From the NCBI RefSeq assembly GCF_023973825.1, contig NC_090125.1:3383412-3447411 (forward strand): a stretch of 64,000 bases of DNA. Direction: 5' to 3'. Origin of the DNA: Plasmodium brasilianum. Lineage: Eukaryota > Apicomplexa > Aconoidasida > Haemosporida > Plasmodiidae. The translations under genes and the position numbers were made by a program. Each line of letters opens with the position of its first letter. Position 1 is the stretch's first letter. The notes beneath the pieces are model-generated. The model searched no databases. It saw only the letters and a program-made list of their open reading frames with translations, and had not been told where the DNA came from. Positions 26,465 to 38,298 of this stretch are shown here, piece after piece.

Positions 26465-29380
26465 ATGAACAACATAAACGTCGTATGCTTAGGAGGGGCG
26501 AGTGAAGTAGGACGATCATGCGTAATTATCGAAAGTGAGAATACATCAATTATGTTAGACTGCGGAATACACCCTGCCTTTATGGGAATTGGATGTTTAC
26601 CCATTTATGATGCATATGACATTTCAAAGATAGACTTTTGCCTTATAACACATTTTCATATGGATCATAGTGGGGCCTTGCCATATTTAATTAATAGGAC
26701 CCGATTTAAAGGAAGGATTTTCATGACTGAGGCAACTAAGAGTATTTGTTATTTACTATGGAAGGATTATTCTCGTATTGAGAAATGCATGAATCTTATT
26801 AATAAGAATAAAAGTAGTAAAAATAAAAAAGATCAGGATGATGAAAATACATCTGTTGAATTTGAGAGCGATATAAATATGAACGCGTTATATTCGAGTG
26901 ATGATAATATAGATGATGAATATTTTAATAAAGTTGATTTATTATATGAAAGTTACAATGGTGATGATAATAGTAACAATGTTTTATATGAGGAAGATGA
27001 TATAGATAGAACAATGGAATTAATTGAAACAATAAATTTTCATCAAAATTTAGAATTTCCAAATGTGAAATTTACAGCATATAGGGCAGGACATGTTATT
27101 GGGGCATGTATGTTTTTAGTTGAGATAAATAATGTGCGTTTTTTATATACAGGTGATTATAGTAGAGAAATAGATAGGCATATACCTATTGCAGAAATCC
27201 CCAATATTGATGTTCATGTATTAATATGTGAAGGAACATATGGTATAAAAGTTCATGATAATAGAAAGAAAAGAGAAATTCGTTTTTTAAACATGTTAAC
27301 AAATATATTAAATAATAAAGGTAAGGTACTTTTACCTGTTTTTGCCTTAGGTAGAGCACAAGAATTATTATTAATATTAGAAGAACATTGGGAGAGTAAC
27401 AGGTATTTGCAAAAAATTCCTATTTTTTATATCTCTTCTATGGCTACAAAATCGTTGAGTATATATGAAACTTTTATAAATTTATGTGGTGATTTTGTGA
27501 AAAATGTAGTTAATGAAGGTAAGAATCCATTCAATTTTAAATATGTCAAATATGCAAAATCTCTTGATTCTATATTAAGCTATTTATATCAAGATAATAA
27601 TCCTTGCGTTATAATGGCAGCACCTGGTATGTTACAAAATGGGGTATCAAGAAATATTTTCAATATTATAGCATCTGATAATAAAAGTGGAGTGATATTA
27701 ACAGGATATACAGTTAAAGGAACTTTAGCAGATGAACTAAAAACAGAACCAGAATATGTTACAATTAATGATAAAATTGTTAAAAGGAAATGTCGTTTTG
27801 AGCAAATATCTTTTAGTGCTCATTCAGACTTTAATCAAACGAAAACATTTATTGAAAAGTTAAAATGTCCAAATATTATCCTAGTACATGGTTATAGAAA
27901 TGAACTAAACAGGTTAAGAGATAAATTAATTGAAGAGAAGAAGTATCTATCCGTTTTTACTCCTGAACTATTGCAAAAAGTTTCTTTTCATTTTGAGCAT
28001 AACGACCATCTCATTTCTTTAGGAAAACTCTCCACGCACATTAAAAAGATCAACAAAAAAATGATAAAATATACTAAATTAAAAAGAGCAAAGGATGGTG
28101 AAACTGTGGAGGAGGCAAATGAAGATATAGATGCGGCAGTTGCGCAAGATGCAAAAGCGGAGGGTAATGAAGTAGGAGAAACTGAAAGGTTTCAACAAGT
28201 TGGAAATATTACAGAAGAAGAAAACAAAATAAATTCTGTTAAAGTGAGTAGTATTTCAAAAATGGAGGGGAAAAACAATTTAATAACTGCACTTAGTAGC
28301 AATGATGCAGAAGGGAAAGGAAAATGTGATAAAGTCAAAGCTTCAAACATAATTTCTGAGGATATAGAAGCAGTTATAATAACAGAACTGAAAACAGTAC
28401 CAATAATTATTTATCCCAATGATATTAATAAATATACAAATTTAAAAACTGCTTTAATTGATCAGATAATTAATATAAAGTACCCATATAGATTCGATTT
28501 GTTATATGATCTTTTGAGTAATGTATATGAAGAAACCCTTATAGATGATAATGTAATATACGTGAAAGATATAAAAATTATTTATTGCAAAGAAGAGAAA
28601 ATGATAAAAATAAATTGGTTTTCAAGTCCGATTAATGATCTAGTTGCTGATAGTATTAATTTTTTAGTACTTGAATTTTTGGATACGATGGCATCTAATA
28701 AAAATTTACCTATTTATGACGATGTGACAGATCAGCATATATATGAAATGATAATCTCGTTTGTTGAGGAAAACTATGCAAACGTTGAAAGGATATCTAA
28801 AATAGAAATAAAAAATTTTTTAATGCATAATGGTAACAAGGATGAAATAGAGGGTAAGGAAAGAAAGGACTCATCATTTAATGATAAAAGGAATAATAAT
28901 AATAATAATAATAGTAATAATGATAATAGTAATAATGATAATAGTAATAATAGTAAAAACAGTAATTATGATAATTCTGAAAGAAGTAAAAATTATGACG
29001 AAGAGAGGAGAAATATTGGGCATTGTGAAAATTATGATTGTACTGCTATTAATCAAAGCAAAAGCATGGATAGCTCTTATTTAAGCAACAAGGAACATTT
29101 AAAATTTGGAAAAAATTTTAACAGTAGTACTAGAAATTTTCATGCGTATGATAAAGTACTCTTAGATTATATTGCAAAGCATGCTAATTTAGAGCTAAAA
29201 AATGATGAAGAAATTGAGGAAATACTGAAATTTGATGTAAAAGATAACAATAACAACGATGTTCAGGTTTTTGTTGATATAGATAATAGGGAAGTCATTT
29301 GTAAGGAAGAAAGCATTTTAATAAAAATTAAAGAAATTTTAAGAAACATAGAAGAAGCACTGCTACCCATGTGCTTTTAA
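26465..29380 (+). CDS. CPSF3: Cleavage and polyadenylation specificity factor subunit 3 (CPSF73 endonuclease)
   Basis: Intron-free, 971 residues. The start is the first ATG of the frame, at 26465; the frame stays open for 28 Lys-rich codons upstream without an ATG. It has a metallo-beta-lactamase/beta-CASP nuclease layout. Motif 2 is HFHMDH (H63, H65, D67, H68). Motif 3 is AGH (H210), followed by TGDYSRE (D231). ICEGTYG (about 255-260) is beta-CASP motif A, and FSAHSD (H453) is the third beta-CASP motif. This is the nuclease that cuts pre-mRNA before polyadenylation in the nucleus, and the known target of benzoxaborole inhibitors in apicomplexans. Plasmodium-specific additions are an acidic, Asn-rich insert at about 115-185 between motifs 2 and 3, a charged linker after about 560, and an (Asn)n patch near 28890-28980 in the C-terminal part, making it much longer than the 684-residue human protein. 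Confidence 0.97.
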   Translation: MNNINVVCLGGASEVGRSCVIIESENTSIMLDCGIHPAFMGIGCLPIYDAYDISKIDFCLITHFHMDHSGALPYLINRTRFKGRIFMTEATKSICYLLWKDYSRIEKCMNLINKNKSSKNKKDQDDENTSVEFESDINMNALYSSDDNIDDEYFNKVDLLYESYNGDDNSNNVLYEEDDIDRTMELIETINFHQNLEFPNVKFTAYRAGHVIGACMFLVEINNVRFLYTGDYSREIDRHIPIAEIPNIDVHVLICEGTYGIKVHDNRKKREIRFLNMLTNILNNKGKVLLPVFALGRAQELLLILEEHWESNRYLQKIPIFYISSMATKSLSIYETFINLCGDFVKNVVNEGKNPFNFKYVKYAKSLDSILSYLYQDNNPCVIMAAPGMLQNGVSRNIFNIIASDNKSGVILTGYTVKGTLADELKTEPEYVTINDKIVKRKCRFEQISFSAHSDFNQTKTFIEKLKCPNIILVHGYRNELNRLRDKLIEEKKYLSVFTPELLQKVSFHFEHNDHLISLGKLSTHIKKINKKMIKYTKLKRAKDGETVEEANEDIDAAVAQDAKAEGNEVGETERFQQVGNITEEENKINSVKVSSISKMEGKNNLITALSSNDAEGKGKCDKVKASNIISEDIEAVIITELKTVPIIIYPNDINKYTNLKTALIDQIINIKYPYRFDLLYDLLSNVYEETLIDDNVIYVKDIKIIYCKEEKMIKINWFSSPINDLVADSINFLVLEFLDTMASNKNLPIYDDVTDQHIYEMIISFVEENYANVERISKIEIKNFLMHNGNKDEIEGKERKDSSFNDKRNNNNNNNSNNDNSNNDNSNNSKNSNYDNSERSKNYDEERRNIGHCENYDCTAINQSKSMDSSYLSNKEHLKFGKNFNSSTRNFHAYDKVLLDYIAKHANLELKNDEEIEEILKFDVKDNNNNDVQVFVDIDNREVICKEESILIKIKEILRNIEEALLPMCF

Positions 29381-31338
29381 ATATTCAAAAATCAACATGC
29401 GCAAAGATGCAGTTCAGTACGCACATATGTTTATACGTAAACATGTACATATATAGGTATAAATATGCATGTGTGTAGGTACGCTAAAAAAAAAAATTTC
29501 ATTCTTTCATTTTTTCGTTTTTTCATATATTTTATTTTTCCGTTTTTCTATTTTTCTTTTTTTTTTTTGTGTTAAAACTTTTTTAAAAACAATACAAAAT
29601 CGACATGCATAAACTTCTAGGAACTACTATACAACTTTTTTAAAAACATTTCGAAATCGTTTAACACATCTATATAATTTATGGCACAACATTTTGTGGC
29701 AATGTACTCATTAAGTAAAGCTTACAAACATATATATATATATATATATATATATCATTATACAAGCATACATAAACATATATTTACATGTATATGTATA
29801 TGTATATATACAAGTTTATAACACGTAAAAGCATGCAATGTAAATATATATAGCTACATAAACACTTTTTATTTTTCCGCTAGAGAAAAAACAAAAATCG
29901 GAAGTATGTAATGTTACATCAACAGAAGTTCTAGTATTTTCAGTTCATAAATAAAAATTATTTTTTCTATTTTTGATAACAAAATGAAGTGGCATCAATT
30001 TCCATTTTTGGTTTTTTTTATAATATATTAAATATGTTTAATTCCACCAACATAAAAATTTATTTTCTCAAGATGTAAATGAATTAAAACGAACCTGTAG
30101 TAGTAGTTATTCTAATATGCTGCATATACGTGCAAGTGCATCTACATGCAAACATTGCATCGTTTTTTATACGCTCCTTTTACCATTAGCTTAAACATGT
30201 GTAAACATTATGGAGAAGAATATGGCATAATTTGTTGTAACTGTTTTTAAAACTTAAAGAATACGTGTAAAAACGAAAACAAAAAAACAAAAAAACAAAA
30301 AATCAAAAAAACGAAAAAAGGGTAGTTGTTTAAATTACAAAAATTGATAAGGAATAAATGTCTCAAAAAAAAAAAAAAAAAAAAAAGCCAAATAAGAATA
30401 AGAATAAATGAATAAGTTCGTTGTTAAAAAATTGCAAATAAAGAATATGGGACAGAAAACTAAAAAAACATGATAATTAAAATTTTTGTTTTCTTTTTAA
30501 TAATCTCTTGCGTGAAATTATTAAGAATATATACAAATATACACATATTTATAAATGTGCGTGTATACATATAAATGTACATACTCATTTAAATCATAAT
30601 ACAAAAAATCGTAAAACGGATGATAATAAAACAAAAGAAAGACTATAACTAATAATGAAAACAAACTTACAAGCAAACTTCTTTTACATAAAAAAGAAAA
30701 GGCTTCATGGCGTTAAGAAACGCATTTAATACTCAAATCAATAATACCAATTATATTTTTCTAAAAGGATAAAAAAAAGAAAATATGGTGTGTTTATATT
30801 TGTGTGTGTATATATATATGCTTTTATATCTATGAGAATGGGTTAGCTCTTGTGAAAACAATTACAAGGATTTAGTTAAAAACGAAAGAATGATGAATAT
30901 AATGGGTTGTACAAAATAACGCAACAAAAGTTTAATATTATAATATATAAAAGGTGGTATAATTTGTACTTTTTTTTTTTTTTTTAATTTTAAATTACTT
31001 TTTCATCCATTAAGGAAAACTTTCCATTTGTGTTTCTGCACAAAAATAAAATACATGTACATATATGTAAAATTCAACATTTATTTTGTATTTACGCAGT
31101 CATATATATATAGGTACATGCCACATATATAAATGTGCATTTCAAGTTTTGAATTGCAAATGTATACTCTATTCTAAAGACACTTCTTGCAACGAAATAA
31201 TTTTTCTTCTTTTTTTTAAACAACTCCACGTAAATTTTTGCTTTTTCCTATATATAAAAAAAAATAATTATATTTAAACAAAAGTTACATTTTTTTTTTT
31301 ATGCATTTATGGTAAGTAATGTGAATTCTTGTTTATTC
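29381..31338. other. Convergent intergenic region, CPSF3 and MCA2 3' ends
   Basis: AT-rich, with poly-A runs at 30364-30386, (AT)n at 29732-29755 and C-free homopolymer tracts. It receives both 3' UTRs. No gene or RNA element recognised. Confidence 0.7.
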
Positions 31339-31500
31339 TTATTTCAATCCTACTACATCGGACAGATTCAATATAACGTATTCTAAAAAAAATATTTTGT
31401 CTCTGACAATTTTTTGCATTTTTGTATTGTTTCTCCTAAGGTCAATTAAAAAAAAAAAAAAAAACACACAATCATAATAAGAAGCATGATCAAAGGGACA

Positions 31501-31538
<38 letters not shown>

Positions 31539-34500
31539 TAAACACAGTTTTGCATATACAAATAAATGAAAATTTCCCTTTAGTTCGAAGAATTACCTAA
31601 CATAAAGGATATTAATATTCTTGGTTTTAATAAAACAACTTACAAAATATTCAACTGAAAGGTCTATTTTCATAGACGTATAAAATTTTATATCTTTTAT
31701 GAAAATTAGCAAGCATCTTTTTACGAAATTCTTTTGTATATTTTTTTCTTTAAAATTGTAAATATCTTTCATATATTCATTTAAATTGTTCAATCTTAAA
31801 GAAGGTTTCCACAATGGTTCCTCTAGCTTCATTTTTTTATTTAAAAAAAGACTTTCATGCGATAAAAATTTTATATCATCAGGAGAATGTTCATTTAAAA
31901 AGGATAGTTTAAATTTAATATACTTTATTTTGTACTCCTTCTTTATATTAACTAGTAATTTGGAAGCAACCACAAATAAGTCATGATAGGAAAAATCTTT
32001 TTTTAATAATTCGATTGCCTTACCTACGCAGTATGTTAGTAAACCTGTGAAGAGGGAAGTACGCAAAAAAAAAGGGGAAAATAGCATTGGTTTTCTATTC
32101 GCGAAATGGAGATCATGCATATAAATTTGTAAACATACGCACATATATATACCCATACGTACGGGAACATGCAAGCCTGCAGAAATATACATACTTATTT
32201 ATATATTCCTGTATATGTCCATGAAAAATGTCTTACCTCTGACGTTATTTTTTATTAAAAATTCAAAATCATTTCTATCTCTGGTATCAGGGGAAAAGAA
32301 AAAGATTGAGGGGACTAATGTATTCTTCACTCTTTTGCTTCCCTCCTCTGGTTTGTATAATTCGTGAATTGAGGGTCTTTTAACATTCTCCAGATAAACA
32401 GGTTCAACATGCCTATCTCTGACCTTTCCAAAAGTTCTCAACGAATACTTATATTTTTTATTTGTAGGTTGTAAATAGTTACTTTTCGATATTTCCGTCG
32501 TATTTATATTTTTATTATACGTAATAGATGTACTTGTAGGAACAAAATATGATGTGTACGTAGTATCAAAAACAATGCATAGCTGTTTTCCTCCTTCTAA
32601 CTTTTTTATTATATTATATATTTCATTAGAATATATATACTTATTTTTTGAATAATCCTGTGGTAGTAAAGCAAAATTATGGTTTTCTGAAAATTTTGAA
32701 TCGATAATTTTAATGGAATAACCGCAAAAATAGAAAAATAAAATATCTCCATTATTAGACTTGGTAATAAAATCATATAAATTATTTATTATATTTCTCT
32801 TATTAGCTTTTCGTGTTACGAAATTTCTGTAACATAAATTACAATCGTTTAATAATGTTAATTCATTAAATTTAAATGTTCCCATTAAATGATCGCACAT
32901 ATGTATAGTATCATTTTTACATCCTTCTAACAACCCATTATAAATTAATGTAACAACTAAGGCTTTTTTTTTTCCTATATATGGAGATTCTGCTTCGTTA
33001 GAGGAACATTTACCCTGCATATTTATTTTATGTTCATTTTCTTTTTTGTTCTTCCCGTAGTTTGTATTTGTTCCTGTATGATACATATTCTTATTATCAT
33101 ATAAATTAAAATGGACACTATCTTTTTTTTTCCTGTGTGCTTTTACATTTTCTTCGAAGTATACATAATCTTTTTGAACCATATTAGTGTTTCTACTATC
33201 ATTACAATAGTCATTATTATATTCTGACGGGTAAATTATGTTTTTACAGCCATCCACATCCGCTTGGTGAATCATATGAACAATATTACTAGTATTTTTT
33301 GAGAAGAAATTTTCTGTTGGTATAGTGTTATCATCCTTATTATACAAAATATCAGCAGTTTTATTTTCATTACATTGCATGGAAGAAATGTATGAATTTT
33401 TCATTGTATAATACGACTCTGCTTTATCCGAATAGCTTTTTTCTGATACATCTTCTATATCTTCAATGTCTCCCATGTGTTCTAAATCCTCTTTTTCAGC
33501 AAGTTTACGTTTATATTTTTTTAACTGTTCAAATAACTCTTTGTTTTTTGTTAAATTGTTTAAACATTTTAGACAGGTGTTTAGTTCTTTAGAAACCTGA
33601 GATTTTAATAATAATATTTCATCAACATCATAGTGTACCTTTTGCAATCTTTCTTCTTTTTTATCATTGTTATATGAATTAATACACATATCCTTTTTAT
33701 TTTCTATTTTGTTTTTCCTTATCTTATCTATCTCTTTATTACCTGAAATTATGTTCCCATTCTGAAATTTACTATTATTCATAAAATTGTTATTCAAAAT
33801 AATGTTTTCGTTTATATTATTAAGGAAAACATTATTTTCGTTATTATTACAAACTGGAATATCTTGAAAATTTCTTTTTACATTTAATAAATTATCTTTA
33901 TCTGCAACTGATATGACAGACTGCATATACCCATTTTGGTTGATATTTAAATTATCCATGTTATATGGATTATTTTTCAATTCATTTTTTAGTAAATTAC
34001 CAAAAGAAAAGGATTTACCATTATTGCTTGTTTTGTTGTTATATAACATTCCTTCTTTCATTTGTTCCTCCACTCCTTCATTCACTCCTTCATTAACTCC
34101 TTCATATTTGCTTATATTACATAAACTATTTAACTTAAGCATAGAGTCCTTGTATTCTGTATGAACATCTTTCATATTATTTTTTGTTATTAATTTAATT
34201 ATCGGATTATTGTTCGTGCATTTATTTATAATTGTAGAATCACACTCCTTATTCGCATATAACAACTCATGTGTACCATATTTCTGTTCAAGTGGTTCAA
34301 TATGAGATTTTAATTTTTGTTTTTTTTCATACAAAAATTTATTTAGGGTACAATGTTTCATTAAACTTTTTGTGTTCTCGTTCATTCCATTTACACTACT
34401 ATGTAGGTATATATTTGTTGGAGAATTTAGTACTCCATGCTCTTTTTCTAATACATGTAAACGCTTTGCATCGTTAATTAAAATATCATCGGTTCGTACC

Positions 34501-37500
34501 TCGGGAACATTGGAATGATACACACTAACACTACGAAGATGTGGTTTATATATGTTATTCCTATTTTGTATATTGCCATTCGTATTTAATTCCTTATCTA
34601 TATTGTTATTACTATTATCATTGTGAATATCAATTTTTTCATAGTTATTAATAAATATATCTTCCTTATTGCTATCTTCAGAATTATTGTTTGTTTTAAA
34701 AATATTATTTATGTATTTATTTACATTAATAAACGCTAAATTTGCTTCATTTCTGTTTTGCACACTGTTATCACTTTTCGTATTTAATAAAATTTTGGAC
34801 ATTTTTTCTGAATTGTTAATAAAATTATTTTGTATTATTGTGCTATAATTATAAACATTTTGCTTAATATTATTCTTATCGCTGTCATTTAATATATTTA
34901 TGGAGTTCTTATAAGTGAGTTGTTTCTTGTGCAAATTCGAATCACACTGAAATGTATTTTGTTTTGGTGTTGGATTATTCATTGTATTCAAATATTCGTT
35001 GTCAATTTTTTCCGATTCTCTCATATCCTTTAATTTCTTTTGATTCTTTAATGCATTTTCGTCGTTAAAATTGTCCTTGTTGCTGGTGTTATTTGTATGA
35101 TCGTGTTCAATCAGTCCATTATATTTCGTATTACATCCTTTGTTAAGGTTGATGCCTTTATTTTCACTCATTGCAGGAACGTGCACATTTTGCACATTTT
35201 TCTTTTGTGATGCAGAATCTAATTTAATATTTTGACCATTTAGATCGTGAACACCTTTGTTGTTCGACTTGTCATTATATGTAATTTTGTTTTCCACTTT
35301 TATACTATTCTCCATTTTTGAATTATTTTTAAGGTTACATTGCTTGTGCGAGGCACCTCCAGTAAACTGATAAACGTTGGTAATAACTTTTTCATGATAT
35401 TTATGTTTATCGTTAAAAAATAAATTTTTTGACGACACAGCTGTATTTTGAATATTATTATTTTTTGCAGGGGAGACATATTTGCAAAATGGCATATTTG
35501 CACTACTCTGTTTTACATTAAAAGTAGCATTACCTCTCACTTGATTCTGGTTCATATAGTCTTTATAACTTTTATGGTAAACATTAGAATGATTCATAGG
35601 TTTGTTACAACAACTACCACTACTATTCCTGATGACGTTGTTGAGGTGAAGATAGTTACAATTATTACTGATATCAAAACGTTTTCCTAATTTTATATTA
35701 CTATCTGTACGATAAATAGCGCTGTTTTTATGAATCGATCTATTGGAATCTTTTTTGAAAATGTATTTGTTTGTTTCGTTTCTTTCTTTGATCTTATTTT
35801 GTGCCTTCTTTATATTTTGTGGGAAAATAAAATTATATATTTTATTAAGAGTGTTATTTCCATCACTTTTTGTGTTGGAAGGGTTATAACTATTTATTTT
35901 TTTCCCATACGAATTGGAACTTACTATACTTTTATTTATGGATGTATTTCTTATTTCATTTTCAATATTTGGCAAATATTCATATGAACTGAAAGAATTC
36001 ATCATATTTTTATTTGTTTCTTTTTTTCTATTAAAAAATTTAATTATATTTTTTGTGAATCCTTCCTCCTTATTTTGTACAGATTTTAATAAATGCAACG
36101 TGCCATATTTCTGAGTATTGTTTGGTGTAATAAACGATACATTTGGTGAGCCATTCGGATAAGGCAAATGCTTTTTTAATTTAATGTTATCATTACTATA
36201 AAAACCGATAGATGGTGTGTTTGCATTAAAATGGTAGGAGTTACTATTACTGTTATTATTATATGAGTAAATGTTATCATACGATGAATTCCTATAATTT
36301 TTAAAGTTATTATTATAATTATCTAATGGTATTCGGCTATAATGGTTAAACATGTTATTATTATTATTATTATTATCATTATCAGGAAATATGTTTCTAT
36401 TCCCATTTGCATCTTGAATGTTGTAGGACGAAAAATTATTTGCATAATTTTTGTTTAGTCCATTTACAATGTAAGAAGAACCTTTATTGTTATTGCAACC
36501 GTTTAATAATAATTTCTCCTTAACATTTTCCGTATTGTAATTGTTATGATTTCTATAATTGTTATTATTATAATAATAGGAATTATTTTTATCATTATTA
36601 TTATTATTACTATTTTTGCTACATTCTTTTTTGACACAATATTGAGTACTATTTAAATGATTAGTATTTTTTAACCTAAGATAGTTGTTATAACTTATGG
36701 CATTAATCGCGTTCAAATACTTCTTCGTAGGTACATTGCTATCATTAATTACATTTCTGCCCTTACAAACATTCCTAATAATAGGTGATTCCTCTTTGAT
36801 TTCATTGTTAAGAAAAACGTTTTGCCTTTCATATTTACTTCTATTTTTAATTTCAGACTTATTAAACACTTCATTCTTATTTGCTGTGTTTTTTTTATCA
36901 TTTTCAATATCTACAGAAATGTAAAAGAAATAAACAAAGGTCTTTATTTGTAATAATTGTATTTGTGTGCAGTTGTATATTTACATAATATATGCATCGG
37001 GAGGGAGTGTTAAAAAAAAAAAATAGGATACATGTAAAATTGACATATTTCCGTAAGTTAATAGACGTCATAGTATTCGAAATCTTTATATAGTTATAAA
37101 AAAGGGTTGTAAATAAAACAGTATGATTGTTCAATATGACGAGCTTTAAATTTTTGGTCAAGAAAAAATGATTATGAAAAAATGTTTAAAAAAAAAAGGA
37201 AAATAGATACATATCTTCTGGGAGAATAGTTGTCTTCCCATTTTTAGGAGAATATGTCACTCATAAAATACATATATGTATATATGTTGCATCTGTGCAC
37301 GATTATATGTTCTTATACAAATATGCATTCATATTTATGTACATATAAATTATTACATTTTATGAATTATTATGCTTCAAAAAAAAAAAAAAAATTAAAT
37401 TAAATTAAATTAAATTACTGCATTAAACTATTCAAAATGTGGACACATTCATACGAAAACAAAAAGTTCACTAAGAGAAAAAGAAATACAAATTTCATGA

Positions 37501-38298
37501 TATGGAAATACTCTCCAAAAAAAAAAAAAAAAAAGCTTAAGTTTGCATAATCTTATATACAAAACGTACACATTGTTTACACAAAATTTTTAACACATAA
37601 GAACAATTTTATAAATAAATGAAAAAAGAAAATCTTTATGGATACATATTCCTTGCAAATTTATTAATCATATTTGCTAATTATGTGTTAAGTTACAAAA
37701 TAAAAAAAAGGAAACTAATGCTCTCCATGTGTAAATAGATACATGTGCGCGTATACATATACATACATATGAATACTTTTAGTAGCAAGTATGATCAGCA
37801 AAGCGCAAAAAATAAATTTACATTTCATGAGAAAATGTAACTAGTGTAAAGAGTAAAAAAAAAGGGTAAAAAAAAGGTAAAAAAAAAAAAAGTAAAAAAA
37901 AAAGGATAAAAAATGAGTAAAATTTATAAATATTGTAAAAATTGTAAAAAAATGTAAATCATTACACTACCGGATATGTACGTGCATAGAGTAGTGCACT
38001 TTAGAAACACAAATCAAAAGTTACACATCCGACAAATTCTCCAATTTCGTTTATATGAGTACATGTACATATACTTACATATGCATATAAAAGCCCACAG
38101 ATATATTTTACAGAATCATTTTAAAGCTGTACCTTTTATTAATATTCTCCCCTTCGAATCGCACGATATGTTAGCAGTAGATGTTCCACAGTCTTCTTCA
38201 TTAAATTTTTTGTTTTGGTTGTATATATTTATATTTTCATAAGATGTGTATAACGGGGAGTACATATTTATATTATTCATTTTAATTTTCATTTTCAT
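31339..38298 (-). CDS. MCA2: Metacaspase-like protein MCA2, catalytic residues apparently lost
   Basis: Four exons: 38133-38298, 32237-36910, 31597-32044, 31339-31435. Lengths (166, 4674, 448 and 97 nt) close in phase to 1794 residues. The first exon has three clustered ATGs (38298, 38292, 38280), and the most upstream is used here. Residues 60-1350 are a long Asn-rich, largely unstructured region with (Asn)n runs and a short GVNEGVNEGVEE repeat. The caspase-fold p20-like part begins at KKALVVTLIYNGLLEGCKND and includes ILFFYFCGYS and LCIVFDTTYTSYF. The p10-like part spans exons 2-4 (GLLTYCVGKAIELL). In active metacaspases the two strands end in SGHG and D(S/C)CHSG. Here the His position is Tyr (about 1453) and the Cys position is Thr (about 1506), so proteolytic activity is doubtful. 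Gene order beside CPSF3 supports MCA2. Confidence 0.88.
37400..37425. repeat. (AATTA)n microsatellite in MCA2 intron 1
   Basis: Five tandem AATTA units after a poly-A run, inside the 1.2 kb first intron of the metacaspase-like gene. The same intron holds a poly-A/GTAAAAAAAA patch at 37855-37915. Confidence 0.75.
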
